Positions 41,914 to 51,038 of a DNA stretch of 64,000 nt are shown here, in pieces; within the stretch, counting starts at the first letter, position 1; each line of letters starts with the position of its first letter. A program made the position numbers and the translations under genes. Location: positions 16,680-80,679 of the forward strand of contig JAKVKC010000009.1 of the NCBI GenBank assembly GCA_022486705.1. Reading direction: 5' to 3'. Source of the stretch: Solobacterium sp. Lineage in GTDB: Bacteria > Bacillota_I > Bacilli_A > Erysipelotrichales > Erysipelotrichaceae. The notes below the pieces were generated by a model, which was not told where the DNA came from, did not search any database, and was given only the letters and a program-made list of their open reading frames with translations.

Positions 41914-44001
41914 ATGAGAGACTATCTTGCGAATGAAGTGCGGAATGTCGTGGTATTGGGACACTCCGGTGCCGGGAAGAGCTCTTTGATCGAGGCCTGC
42001 CTGTATACAACGCATCAGATCGATAAATACGGTGCCAATAATGATGGCACGACCGCATTGAATTATGATACGGAAGAAGGAAAGCGCAGATCTTCTGTCT
42101 ACTGTCATTTGGCACCGGTGGAATGGCAGAATAAAAAGATCAACTTTATTGATGTGCCGGGATATATGGATTATGTCGGGGAAGAAGCGACCGGCTTAAT
42201 GGTCGGAGACAATGCTTTGATCGTCGTATCTGCTAAAGATGGTGCGGAGGCAGGAACAGAAAGAGCGTGGAAGAATGCGGTAAAGAAACAGAAGCTTCCG
42301 ACGATCTTCTTTGTGAATAAGCTGGATGATGAAAATGCAGATTTCTCACAGACCGTAGATGAACTGCGTGAGAAATTCGGCAAATCCGTCTTCTTATTTG
42401 AACTGCCGATCATTGATGGCCGCAAGGTCATCGGATCCGTCAATATCCTGCGCCATAAGGCTTGGTACTATGATAAGCCAGGTGTTCCGCAGGAAGTGCC
42501 GGATGCGATCAAGCCGAAAGTCGATGAATACTACAGTGAGATTGCCGAAGCAATTGCGATGACAGATGATGAACTGCTTGAGAAATTCTCCAATGGCGAA
42601 GAATTTGATGAACATGAAATAGCCAAGGGACTGCGGATCGGTGTTCGCAATGGGGACATTCATCCTGTCTACTGCGGATCGGCAGAAAAACAGACCGGTA
42701 TTGAAAGACTGCTGGATCTGATCACAGAATTCTTCCCAAGCTATGCTGAAAAGGGACATGTCCATGCCCTGAATGCAAAGAATGAGACCTTGGATATGGA
42801 GACCAATGAAGAAGAAGCCTTAAGTGCTTTTGTCTTCAAGACGGTCATTGATCCATTTGTTGGGAAAGTCTCCTACCTGAAGGTCATGAGCGGCGTGCTG
42901 AACAGTGATTCTCAGGTCTATAATGCCAAGAAAGATGTCATGGAGAAGATCTCCCAGATCTATGTCATCAATGGCAAGTATCAGATCGGCGTAGGCAAGC
43001 TGTTCACTGGAGATATCGGGGCAGTGGTCAAGCTGCAGAGCACGACGACAAACGATACGCTGTGCACAAGAAGCAGAGTTGTCCATTATCCGGACATTGA
43101 ATACCCGCAGCCGATGCTGGGGTATGCTATCCGACCGAAGACAAAAGCAGATGAAGATAAAATGTCTGTCGGCATTCGCAATCTGATGCAGGAAGATGGC
43201 ACCATCCGTTTTGTCAATAATGATGAAACACATGAACAGATCCTGTATGGCATCGGCGATCAGCATATCAATCTGATCCTGGATAAACTGAAGGCAAAGT
43301 ACAAAGTAGAAGTGACATCCGCCTTGCCGACCGTGCAGTATCGTGAAACGATCCGCGGCAAAGCAGAAGCGCAGGGACGCTATAAGAAACAGAATGGCGG
43401 CGCTGGGCAGTTTGGCGATGTATGGGTCAGATTTGAACCAAGCGATGATCCAGACGGAGATATGGTATTTGCGGAAGAAGTCTTCGGCGGTGCCGTGCCA
43501 AAACAGTATTTCCCACCGACCGAACAGGGACTGAGAGAATGCATGAAGAAGGGACCTTTAGCCGGCTTCAAAGTGGTCGGTGTCAAAGCAACACTGTATG
43601 ATGGTTCCTATCATCCGGTAGATTCAAAAGAAGTTGCATTCAAGGAAGCGGCCAGACTTGCCTATGTTGCGGCGATGCCGAAAGCCGATCCTGTTCTTCT
43701 GGAACCGATTGGCAAGATCGTCGTCACAGCACCGGAAGAATATACCGGCGCTATCATGGGTGACTTTACCAAGAGACGCGGACTGATCAGCGATATGACA
43801 ACGAATGAGGACGGCGATCAGGTGATCAATGCCGAAGCACCGATGGCTGAAATGCAGACATATCAGAATGAGCTCCGTGCAATGACACAGGGAAGAGGGT
43901 CCTATATCATTACCTTTGACCGCTATCAGGCAGCCCCGAAAGAAATAGCAGATAAGGTCATTGCCGCAGCAAAAGCAAAGGGAAAACAGGAAGATAAATA
44001 G
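41914..44001 (+). CDS. EF-G-like translational GTPase (FusA2 group)
   Basis: A 695-residue protein of the elongation factor G family, but not the main EF-G. G domain: P-loop GHSGAGKSS near residue 16, DVPGYMD near 80, and NKLD near 140. The later domains align with EF-G domains II-V (for example IYVINGKYQIGVGKLFTGDIGAVVKL and QYRETIRGKAEAQGRYKKQNGGAGQFGDV). Such EF-G-like paralogues are widespread in Firmicutes and their role is unknown. It may act on ribosomes. Linked to the ankyrin gene. Confidence 0.9.
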   Translation: MRDYLANEVRNVVVLGHSGAGKSSLIEACLYTTHQIDKYGANNDGTTALNYDTEEGKRRSSVYCHLAPVEWQNKKINFIDVPGYMDYVGEEATGLMVGDNALIVVSAKDGAEAGTERAWKNAVKKQKLPTIFFVNKLDDENADFSQTVDELREKFGKSVFLFELPIIDGRKVIGSVNILRHKAWYYDKPGVPQEVPDAIKPKVDEYYSEIAEAIAMTDDELLEKFSNGEEFDEHEIAKGLRIGVRNGDIHPVYCGSAEKQTGIERLLDLITEFFPSYAEKGHVHALNAKNETLDMETNEEEALSAFVFKTVIDPFVGKVSYLKVMSGVLNSDSQVYNAKKDVMEKISQIYVINGKYQIGVGKLFTGDIGAVVKLQSTTTNDTLCTRSRVVHYPDIEYPQPMLGYAIRPKTKADEDKMSVGIRNLMQEDGTIRFVNNDETHEQILYGIGDQHINLILDKLKAKYKVEVTSALPTVQYRETIRGKAEAQGRYKKQNGGAGQFGDVWVRFEPSDDPDGDMVFAEEVFGGAVPKQYFPPTEQGLRECMKKGPLAGFKVVGVKATLYDGSYHPVDSKEVAFKEAARLAYVAAMPKADPVLLEPIGKIVVTAPEEYTGAIMGDFTKRRGLISDMTTNEDGDQVINAEAPMAEMQTYQNELRAMTQGRGSYIITFDRYQAAPKEIADKVIAAAKAKGKQEDK

Positions 44002-44010
44002 CAGTTCTGA

Positions 44011-44038
44011 GGGACAGTGAGCAATCACTGCCCCTTTT
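44011..44038 (+). terminator. Intrinsic terminator after the EF-G-like gene
   Basis: GGGACAGTGA-GCAA-TCACTGCCCC (one mismatch) followed by TTTT. Confidence 0.85.
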
Positions 44039-44098
44039 CTGTCTGAATTCATTGCGAAAAAAAGAGGGTTATTGTATAATGACCTAGCTGTTATTTTC

Positions 44099-44182
44099 GC
44101 TCCTGTGGCGGAGCTGGTAGACGCAGTAGACTCAAAATCTGCCGATAGCAATATCGTGCCGGTTCGAATCCGGCCAGGAGCA
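44099..44182 (+). tRNA. tRNA-Leu (CAA anticodon)
   Basis: Acceptor GCTCCTG pairs with CAGGAGC, discriminator A. The anticodon arm GTAGA/TCTGC encloses CTCAAAA, giving anticodon CAA for leucine TTG codons. A long variable arm (CGATAGCAATATCG) marks a type II tRNA. GTTCGAATC is the T loop region. CCA is not encoded (ACCT follows). Confidence 0.95.
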
Positions 44183-44192
44183 CCTATATTAC

Positions 44193-44228
44193 AAAAAAAG
44201 CTTAACATGATGTTAAGTCTTTTTTTTT
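44193..44228. terminator. Bidirectional terminator between tRNA-Leu and the RpiR gene
   Basis: CTTAACATGATGTTAAG is a near-perfect stem, with eight T on the plus side and seven A on the other. Confidence 0.88.
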
Positions 44229-44260
44229 CATCTTTGCTCAGATGAGCGTCGTTCGTTCTC

Positions 44261-45100
44261 TTACGGTTTTACAATATGTGTTTTCTTCAGCTGCTTAATG
44301 CAGTTTTCATAGTTGTTATTAGCCAAAGCAGTATAAAGAATATCGATGATATCAAGCTGAGAGATACGTGAAGACATGGCTGCCGAACGGAACAAGGATT
44401 CATTGGCGGTTGTATACAGCTTATAATCAGCTAATTCTGAGATTGGACTGTCAACACAGCGGGTAATGACTATGATCGGTGTATGATTGTCCTTCATTGC
44501 TTTCATGCATTCAATCATTTCTGTTGTCTGACCGCTGTAGGAAATGACAACGCCGACGTCATCGCGCGTGCTGTTCCTTGCACTGAGCAGCTGCAGATGC
44601 CAGTCTTCATTAATCGTGCATGGTTTATTGATCCGCAGCAGCTTTTCATAGGCATCGCGTCCCGCAAGCCAAGAGGCACCCAGGCCGAAGAGAATCACGC
44701 TCTTTGCTTTCTCTAAGAGCGCAACGCATTTCTGCAGTGTATCAGTATCCATCAGATGCTGTGTATCCAGAAGGGACTGTACATTTTTGTAAGTGATCTT
44801 CTGAATGATCTCACTGATGGAATCTCCTTTTTCAATATCTTCACGGGAGAGGCTCATGTTTTCATCGCGCAGAGCGATCTCCACCGTCAGACTGCTGCGG
44901 AAATCCTTGTATCCTTCAAACCCAAGGTCGCGGCACATGCGGATGACCGCAGAAGAAGATACAAAAGCCTTATCCGCCAATTCATGGACACTGAGCGTAC
45001 TCGCTCTCTGAGGATCGGCCAGCACATAGTCGGCAGCCGCGTATTCGGCAGGGTTGAGACCGTCACGTCCTTCCCGCAAACGTATCAATGCATTTTTCAT
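44261..45100 (-). CDS. RpiR-family regulator, MurR-like
   Basis: A 279-residue regulator: an N-terminal helix-turn-helix (STLSVHELADKAFVSSSAVIRMCRDLGFEGYKDFR) and a C-terminal SIS sugar-phosphate domain (ILFGLGASWLAGRDAYEKLLRI, then GVVISYSGQTTEMIE). Divergent from murQ with a shared intergenic region, so probably the repressor of the MurNAc genes, sensing MurNAc 6-phosphate, as MurR does; inferred from family and location. The start MKNALIRLREG is chosen because it fits the RpiR N-terminus; an extension upstream (11 codons) is possible. Confidence 0.85.
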   Translation of the reverse strand: MKNALIRLREGRDGLNPAEYAAADYVLADPQRASTLSVHELADKAFVSSSAVIRMCRDLGFEGYKDFRSSLTVEIALRDENMSLSREDIEKGDSISEIIQKITYKNVQSLLDTQHLMDTDTLQKCVALLEKAKSVILFGLGASWLAGRDAYEKLLRINKPCTINEDWHLQLLSARNSTRDDVGVVISYSGQTTEMIECMKAMKDNHTPIIVITRCVDSPISELADYKLYTTANESLFRSAAMSSRISQLDIIDILYTALANNNYENCIKQLKKTHIVKP

Positions 45101-45176
45101 ACCTCTATTATTCTCCTCCCAATGAAAACTCATTTAGCCAAAGTATAGAACAAAGTTACAAACATATCACCTGTTA

Positions 45177-45207
45177 TTGAAACAAAAATATTTCGATTTA
45201 CTATGAA
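45177..45207. promoter_or_regulatory. Candidate regulator site between the RpiR gene and murQ
   Basis: TTGAAACAA at 45177-45185 and CTATGAAATAG from 45201. The first, in reverse orientation, and CTATGAA recur at 48730-48748 before the serine hydrolase gene. TTGAAA may also serve as -35 box of murQ. Confidence 0.45.
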
Positions 45208-45277
45208 ATAGCACTTAAGAGCTATGCCTGAAGGCGCCGGGCATGACAAAAGAAAGATAATACAGGAGGTGAATGTA

Positions 45278-46174
45278 TTGAATCTGGATCAGTTGACAAC
45301 AGAATCACGGAACCCTGAAACGATGAATCTGGATCAGATGTCTTCACTGGAAATCGTAACTGAAATGAATCGTGAAGATCAGAAGATCCCGCTCTGCATT
45401 GAACCGCTTCTGCCGAAGATCGCACAGACAGCGGATTGGGCTATTGAGGCAATGCAGCATGGCGGCAGGATCATTTACATCGGTGCAGGGACCAGCGGAA
45501 GACTTGGCGTATTGGATGCGGCGGAATGCCCGCCTACATTCGGTGTATCGCCAGAAGAGGTCGTCGGCCTGATTGCCGGTGGAAACGGAGCTTTTATCAG
45601 CGCAAAAGAAGGTGCTGAAGATGACCGTGAACAGGGAAAGCAGGACATGATCGAGCATGAACTGAAGAAGACAGATATTCTGATCGGCCTGGCCGCAAGC
45701 GGCAGAACACCGTATGTGATCGGCGCACTGGAATATGCAAAGTCGATTGGATGCCATACGGCAGCTGTTTCATGCAATAAAGATTCAGCTATTGGAAAGG
45801 TCTCTGATGTGGCAATCGATGCGGTTGCCGGACCGGAAATCCTGACGGGCTCAACTAGACTGAAAGCAGGAACAGCTGAAAAGATGATCCTGAATATGAT
45901 CTCTACAGCTTCCATGGTAGGAGTTGGGAAAGCATATATGAATCTGATGGTCGATGTGAAGCAGACAAATGAAAAACTGCGTGCAAGGGCCGAGAAGATC
46001 GTTGTGGAAGCAACGGGAACGGATACTGCGACAGCACGGAAAAAAATTAATGAAGCTGACGGCAGCTGCAAAACAGCAATCACGATGATCTTAGCAGACT
46101 GCGATGCCAAAGAGGCAGAAGCAAGACTGCAGAAAGCAAATGGCCATGTACGCATGGCAATCAAGCAAGGGTGA
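45278..46174 (+). CDS. murQ: N-acetylmuramic acid 6-phosphate etherase
   Basis: A 298-residue MurQ, which cleaves the D-lactyl ether of MurNAc 6-phosphate to GlcNAc 6-phosphate and lactate. The SIS domain carries GRIIYIGAGTSGRLGVLDAAECPPTFG near residue 55, and GLIAGG and AASGRTPYVIGALEYA follow. The start is TTG at 45278, chosen by AGGAGGTG six bases upstream and by length; the ATG further upstream gives a non-homologous extension. First gene of the plus-strand MurNAc operon. Confidence 0.95.
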   Translation: MNLDQLTTESRNPETMNLDQMSSLEIVTEMNREDQKIPLCIEPLLPKIAQTADWAIEAMQHGGRIIYIGAGTSGRLGVLDAAECPPTFGVSPEEVVGLIAGGNGAFISAKEGAEDDREQGKQDMIEHELKKTDILIGLAASGRTPYVIGALEYAKSIGCHTAAVSCNKDSAIGKVSDVAIDAVAGPEILTGSTRLKAGTAEKMILNMISTASMVGVGKAYMNLMVDVKQTNEKLRARAEKIVVEATGTDTATARKKINEADGSCKTAITMILADCDAKEAEARLQKANGHVRMAIKQG

Positions 46175-46198
46175 ATAGAAAGAAGGGGATTTTAGAAT

Positions 46199-47641
46199 AT
46201 GACTAACGAAGAATTGGTCCAAAATATTCTGGAACATGTTGGCGGCAAAGACAACGTTGTTTCAGCTACGAACTGCATGACACGCCTTCGTATCAATCTC
46301 AAGGATGATGCCAAGCTGAATGAGGAAGAATTAAAGAAAACGGAGGGCGTTCTGGGCACAGTCCATGACCGTCCGCAGTATGTAGAAGTTGTTGTCGGTC
46401 CTGGCAAGAGCCGCAAGTGTGCAGATATCTGCTTCGATATGGGAATTCCTTCTACCGGAACAACCAGCACACAGAATGACTGGCAGGCAAACAAGGCTGC
46501 TGTGAAGTCAAAGCAGAAGAGCAATCCTGTACGCAATGCCCTGAAGATCTTCGGTGAGATCTTTATCCCGCTGATCCCTGGTGTTGTTGCAGCAGGACTC
46601 TGCTCAGGTATTTCTACTCTGATCACACAGGTCAATCCTAACTATGCGCAGAATACATTCTTAGCAGTTGTTGTAGCACTGCTCGGTCTGATCTCCGCAG
46701 CCTTCATGACATATCTGACGGCTTGGGCTGGCTACCGTGCGGCAGAACGCTTCGGCGGTACACCGATCTTAGGCGGTATGCTTGGCATGATCACTGGCTT
46801 GGACGGCATCAATGCTCTGTCTAAACTGGTCGGCTGGTTCAATGAAGCTTCGCCATTGGATTCTCTGCTGAGAAGCGGCAGAGGCGGTGTCTTATCTGCT
46901 GTTCTTGGTGTCTATGTGATGGTCAAGGTCGAAAAGTGGATCCGCAGAAGAATGCCGGATTCCATGGATATTGTATTTACACCTATTCTGACACTGATCA
47001 TCTGTGTCATTCCTTACATCTTCCTGATCATGCCTGCATGCGGACTTGTTTCCACAGGCCTGGTATGGATCGTACAGGAGATCTGCATGAGCTCCAACGT
47101 ATTTGTTCGGATCATTGCTGGTTTTATTTCCTCTGCTCTGTTCCTGCCGATGGTCGCTATGGGCATGCATCATGGCTTAGTTGCTCTGTATACGGTTCAG
47201 CTGAATACACTTGGCTATGTCACTCTGTATCCTGCTCTCTGCATGGCTGGTGCTGGCCAGGTCGGTGCTGCAATTGCCATCTATCTGAAGGCTAAGAAAG
47301 TCAAGAATGAGAGAATGAAAGCTGTTATCAGCGGTGCTCTTCCAGCCGGGATCCTCGGCGTTGGCGAACCTTTGATCTATGGTGTTACCCTGCCTATGGG
47401 CAAGCCGTTTATTACGGCAGGCCTTGGTGCTGGTTTCGGCGGTGCCTTCGTTATGGCAATGCAGGTCGCTGCAACTGCCTGGGGACCATCGGGCATCTTA
47501 GCATGCTTTGTGATGACAGCCGGTCCTACTGGCGCGGTTTCTTCCGTTGCCTGCTATGCTGTGGGCATCGTGATCTCCTACATCATGGGCTTTATCATCA
47601 CCAATGCTTTGGTAAAGGACAATGAAGTTGCCGAAGCTTAA
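46199..47641 (+). CDS. murP: PTS EIIBC permease for MurNAc-type sugar
   Basis: A 480-residue EIIBC of the glucose/sucrose family. The EIIB domain has C26 in SATNCMTRLRINL, the phosphorylation site. After a linker, the EIIC domain has about ten helices with GVGEPLIYGVTLPMGKPF near the end. No EIIA domain: one is encoded separately downstream at 51039-51533. Placed between murQ and mupG, it very likely imports MurNAc or MurNAc-GlcNAc as phosphate. The 3' end overlaps mupG. Confidence 0.92.
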   Translation: MTNEELVQNILEHVGGKDNVVSATNCMTRLRINLKDDAKLNEEELKKTEGVLGTVHDRPQYVEVVVGPGKSRKCADICFDMGIPSTGTTSTQNDWQANKAAVKSKQKSNPVRNALKIFGEIFIPLIPGVVAAGLCSGISTLITQVNPNYAQNTFLAVVVALLGLISAAFMTYLTAWAGYRAAERFGGTPILGGMLGMITGLDGINALSKLVGWFNEASPLDSLLRSGRGGVLSAVLGVYVMVKVEKWIRRRMPDSMDIVFTPILTLIICVIPYIFLIMPACGLVSTGLVWIVQEICMSSNVFVRIIAGFISSALFLPMVAMGMHHGLVALYTVQLNTLGYVTLYPALCMAGAGQVGAAIAIYLKAKKVKNERMKAVISGALPAGILGVGEPLIYGVTLPMGKPFITAGLGAGFGGAFVMAMQVAATAWGPSGILACFVMTAGPTGAVSSVACYAVGIVISYIMGFIITNALVKDNEVAEA

Positions 47642-48677
47642 TGTCCTTGGACATTCAGCCTATCTAAATGAAAATGAGTGTGAAACACCTGATGCATCTG
47701 CACCAGGCGTTTCGCTTATTTTTATTTCGCTGCATATTCCTGAAGAATTCAGCCAGGGCTTTGCGGAACGGGCTGAACATTGGATCAATGAACTGCATGC
47801 CAAGGGCTACCGCATCTTAGCAGATGTGTCGCAGGAGACCCTTGCCCAATTTCATGAAACAGATCTGCTTGCTTTAGCTGAGAGGCTGCACCTTTGGGGC
47901 GTTCGCTTGGACTATGGCTTTCCTCTTGCGGAAGTGCTCCGCATCTGTGCTGCTATGCCGACCGCAGTCAATGCATCAACGATCACGATTTCAGAAGCCC
48001 AAGCTATGGCCAAGGCTGGAAAATGTGTCATGGCAATGCATAACTTTTATCCGCGCCCGGAGACCGGTCTGGATGAGGATGCTTTCCGTGAGCGCAATGA
48101 AATGCTGCATCAGGCCGGGATGCAGGTCATTGCATTTATTCCTGGTGATGCATGTCTGCGGGGACCATTGAAGAAAGGCCTTCCGACATTGGAAAAGCAT
48201 CGCGGCTGGACACCGTTTGCGGCATATGCAGATCTCTGTCTCAATGACAGCGTGGATTATGTATTTGCTGGCGACCCTGGTGTTTCTTCTTTCCAAGAGC
48301 GCCGCATCGCCAGATACATCCATGATGATGTGATGGAGATCCCATGTGCACTGCAGAAGGAATATGAATCTTTATACGGCAGAGTATATACAAACCGCAT
48401 TGATTCTCCTAAGAGACTGATCCGTTTCCAAGAATCGCGCGGTTTCGGCATGCCGGCCCAAGAAATGGCAAAGCAGGGCAGGGTACTGCCGCGGATCCGC
48501 GGAAGCATCACCATGGACAACATGCTCTATAGCCGCTACTGCGGTGAGATCCAGCTGATGCGGGAAGATCTCCCCGCTGATGAAAAAGTAAATGTGATTG
48601 GTCAGACAAAGGCTGAAGCCATGCCATTGATCGATCTTATTCAAGGAAATCAGAGGTTTGTGTTAGTCAAAGAATAG
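47622..48677 (+). CDS. mupG: DUF871 protein, 6-phospho-N-acetylmuramidase MupG-like
   Basis: A 351-residue DUF871 protein: an N-terminal TIM barrel (about 1-230: RILADVSQETLAQF, LRLDYGFPL-like VRLDYGFPLAEV, and MAMHNFYPRPETGLDED) plus a C-terminal beta domain with ESRGFGMPAQEMAKQGRVLPRIRGSITMDN. MupG splits MurNAc 6P-GlcNAc. Its position after the PTS gene and murQ supports this. The start overlaps murP by 20 bases, with AAAGGACA before the ATG. Followed by a terminator. Confidence 0.9.
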   Translation: MKLPKLNVLGHSAYLNENECETPDASAPGVSLIFISLHIPEEFSQGFAERAEHWINELHAKGYRILADVSQETLAQFHETDLLALAERLHLWGVRLDYGFPLAEVLRICAAMPTAVNASTITISEAQAMAKAGKCVMAMHNFYPRPETGLDEDAFRERNEMLHQAGMQVIAFIPGDACLRGPLKKGLPTLEKHRGWTPFAAYADLCLNDSVDYVFAGDPGVSSFQERRIARYIHDDVMEIPCALQKEYESLYGRVYTNRIDSPKRLIRFQESRGFGMPAQEMAKQGRVLPRIRGSITMDNMLYSRYCGEIQLMREDLPADEKVNVIGQTKAEAMPLIDLIQGNQRFVLVKE

Positions 48678-48701
48678 GCAGTATATGCTTATTCTTTTTT
48701 T
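48672..48701 (+). terminator. Weak intrinsic terminator after mupG
   Basis: GAATA, then GCA/TGC, pairs with TATTC across a loop, followed by seven T. It overlaps the stop codon. Stem is interrupted. Confidence 0.6.
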
Positions 48702-48729
48702 CTATGCAAGCATGATATTTGAAGTCAAG

Positions 48730-48748
48730 CTATGAACTATTGTTTCAA
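48730..48748. promoter_or_regulatory. Second candidate regulator site (MurNAc locus)
   Basis: CTATGAACTATTGTTTCAA contains CTATGAA and TTGTTTCAA, the reverse complement of the TTGAAACAA before murQ. It lies 16 bases upstream of the -35 box at 48764. Confidence 0.45.
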
Positions 48749-48763
48749 CATCCTTATAATTCA

Positions 48764-48791
48764 TTGAAATCAAAATCCATTCACCTATACT
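48764..48791 (+). promoter_or_regulatory. Promoter of the serine hydrolase gene
   Basis: TTGAAA and TATACT with a 16-base spacer; predicted start near 48798, giving a leader of about 157 bases. Confidence 0.65.
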
Positions 48792-48870
48792 CATTGTTAG
48801 AAGGTGCCCTGTGCATATACATGCATGAATGATTCGGGACCTGGATCTTTTAAAAATACAGAAGTTGAGA

Positions 48871-48921
48871 GTGAATACATTTTTTCATTATGGAAAATTC
48901 ACACCAAGAGTGTGTTTTTTT
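48871..48921 (+). terminator. Attenuator-like terminator and antiterminator in the serine hydrolase leader
   Basis: Terminator: CACAC-CAAGA-GTGTG (48900-48914) followed by seven T. Alternative stem: GTGAAT at 48871-48876 pairs with ATTCAC at 48897-48902, taking the first arm of the terminator. The two structures exclude each other. Confidence 0.65.
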
Positions 48922-48954
48922 AAAAATGGCTTAATCAGCCAAGGGAGGAATGAA

Positions 48955-50982
48955 ATGAAAAAGCTTCTGAGTATCCTGCTTGCGGCAAGTTCTGCGATCA
49001 GTATGACCGCATGTGCGCAGGCAAAAGAATCCACAGCATTGAAAGGAACGAAAGTGGATGAGCCGACTGAAACAGGCTGGGAAGGACAGGCAGTATTCCC
49101 GGATTGGGATGGGTATGTTGACGATACACTGGCCATGAATTCAATGTACAGCTTCAAAGATTATGAAGGCCAGGGAAGCGTCTATGTAACGGTCGCTGAC
49201 GGTGTCAGCAGCTACAAGATGTATGTGAATGATCAGGAAGTAGATACTTCCAGCATGAAGGATGCAGGTACCTATAAAGTCGATATCTCTTCGGCAGCCG
49301 TCAATGGTACAAATACACTGCAGGTATCCAACATTGAACCAAGCGATGCCGAAAAGGCAGTGACAGTAAAGATCCCGTATCCAACTGTGACAGATGGCAA
49401 ATTGGCAGATGTCGGCATCAGTCAGGATGCGGCAGATATGATCTCATCCATTGTGCAGTCGGATGTAGACAATGGCTTTACAAGTGCACAGATGGCAGTC
49501 GTAAAAGACGGAAAGCTTGTCTATCAGAACTGCTGGGGCGCATTGGATTCCTACAATCAGGATGGTACGGCTAAAACAGACAGTGCAGCTGTTACCAATG
49601 ATACGCTGTATGATCTGGCATCCAATACAAAGATGTATTCCGTCAACTATGCTCTGCAGTATCTGGTGACAAATAAGAAGATCGATCTTGATACAAAAAT
49701 TGTCGATATTATCGGTGAAGATTTTGTCAATGATACGATCGACGTAGAATATGCAAAGCAGGAAAATCCATCGCTTGAAACAAATAAAGCATGGAAAGCT
49801 GAACTGACGATCCGTGATATTCTGCGCCATCAGGCAGGCTTCCCAGCAGATCCGCAGTATCACAATGATGCCTTTGACCAGACGACGCAGAAAGCTTCTG
49901 CCGGTACGGCAAATGTACTGTACAGCGGCAGCGATGGGACCGAAGCGACCAAGCAGAATACATTGAAGTCGATCTGCATGACTCCGCTGATGTATGAGCC
50001 AGGCACCAAGACCGTCTACAGCGATGTAGATTACATGCTGCTGGATTTCATCATTGAAAAGACAGTAGGCACAGATCTGAATACTTTCCTGAAGGAGACC
50101 TTCTGGGATCCGATGGGACTGAAGAATATCACATACAATCCGCTGAAGAATGGTTTCTCTAAGAGCGATTGTGCAGCTACTGAACTGAATGGCAACACCA
50201 GAGATGGTGCCATCAATTTCACCGGTGTCAGAAAAGATACGATCCAGGGTGAAGTCCACGATGAAAAAGCATACTATGCAATGGCAGGCATGAGCGGACA
50301 CGCCGGACTGTTTGCCAATGCTACAGATCTGGCAAAGCTGGCTTCAGTGATGCTGACGGGCGGCTATGGCAATACAAGCTTCTTCTCACAGGATATCATG
50401 GATACTTTCACAGCTCCTAAAAAAGAAGATGCCGCAAACTGGGGCCTTGGCTGGTGGCGTGAAGCAGATGATGAAAGAGTCTGGTACTTCGGTACGCAAT
50501 CCAGCAGCGATACGATCGGCCATCAGGGATGGACAGGAACACTGACTATGATCGATCCTTCCCGCAATCTTGCGGTCGTCTATCTGACCAATAAGATCAA
50601 TTCGCCAGTAACAGATCCAAGCAAGAATGCCAATAAGTTTGATGGCAGCAGCTATACTTCAGCGACCTTGGGCTTTGTCCCGCAGATCCTTTCAATCGGC
50701 ATGGACAGCAGCGCAAAGGTATCCAGTCAGCTCAGTGCCTTAGCGGCAGATATGGCCACAGAAAAGTTCAAGCTGATCAACGCTTCCAAGACACCGGTGA
50801 CCAAGGACTCTGCCATTGTCAAAGCAGGCTATTCTTTGATCAATGTCGTATTCGAAAGAGCAGAGGCAACGAAGAGCACCGAGGACCGCAAATATGCGGA
50901 AGATGCAATGAATCTGCTGGATGCAGATCGTGACAGTGAAGAGATCGAGGCTCTGCAGAAACGCATTACTTGGAAAAAATGA
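48955..50982 (+). CDS. Beta-lactamase-fold serine hydrolase lipoprotein
   Basis: A 675-residue protein. Signal peptide with a lipobox-like MTAC (cysteine at about residue 20), an unusual N-terminal domain of about 150 residues (beta-sandwich-like), then a serine beta-lactamase-fold domain. Catalytic motifs: SNTK (S223, K226), YSD (Y355), and HQG (H523). Many MurNAc loci of Firmicutes carry such a hydrolase (AmiE-type amidase or PBP4B-like); here it may release MurNAc from cell-wall fragments outside the cell, by inference. The ATG follows GGGAGGAATG; an upstream in-frame extension covers the leader. Confidence 0.85.
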   Translation: MKKLLSILLAASSAISMTACAQAKESTALKGTKVDEPTETGWEGQAVFPDWDGYVDDTLAMNSMYSFKDYEGQGSVYVTVADGVSSYKMYVNDQEVDTSSMKDAGTYKVDISSAAVNGTNTLQVSNIEPSDAEKAVTVKIPYPTVTDGKLADVGISQDAADMISSIVQSDVDNGFTSAQMAVVKDGKLVYQNCWGALDSYNQDGTAKTDSAAVTNDTLYDLASNTKMYSVNYALQYLVTNKKIDLDTKIVDIIGEDFVNDTIDVEYAKQENPSLETNKAWKAELTIRDILRHQAGFPADPQYHNDAFDQTTQKASAGTANVLYSGSDGTEATKQNTLKSICMTPLMYEPGTKTVYSDVDYMLLDFIIEKTVGTDLNTFLKETFWDPMGLKNITYNPLKNGFSKSDCAATELNGNTRDGAINFTGVRKDTIQGEVHDEKAYYAMAGMSGHAGLFANATDLAKLASVMLTGGYGNTSFFSQDIMDTFTAPKKEDAANWGLGWWREADDERVWYFGTQSSSDTIGHQGWTGTLTMIDPSRNLAVVYLTNKINSPVTDPSKNANKFDGSSYTSATLGFVPQILSIGMDSSAKVSSQLSALAADMATEKFKLINASKTPVTKDSAIVKAGYSLINVVFERAEATKSTEDRKYAEDAMNLLDADRDSEEIEALQKRITWKK

Positions 50983-51038
50983 AGCTATTCAAGCGGCCGA
51001 AATTGCGTTACGATAGCATTTAAATAAAGGAGCACTGT

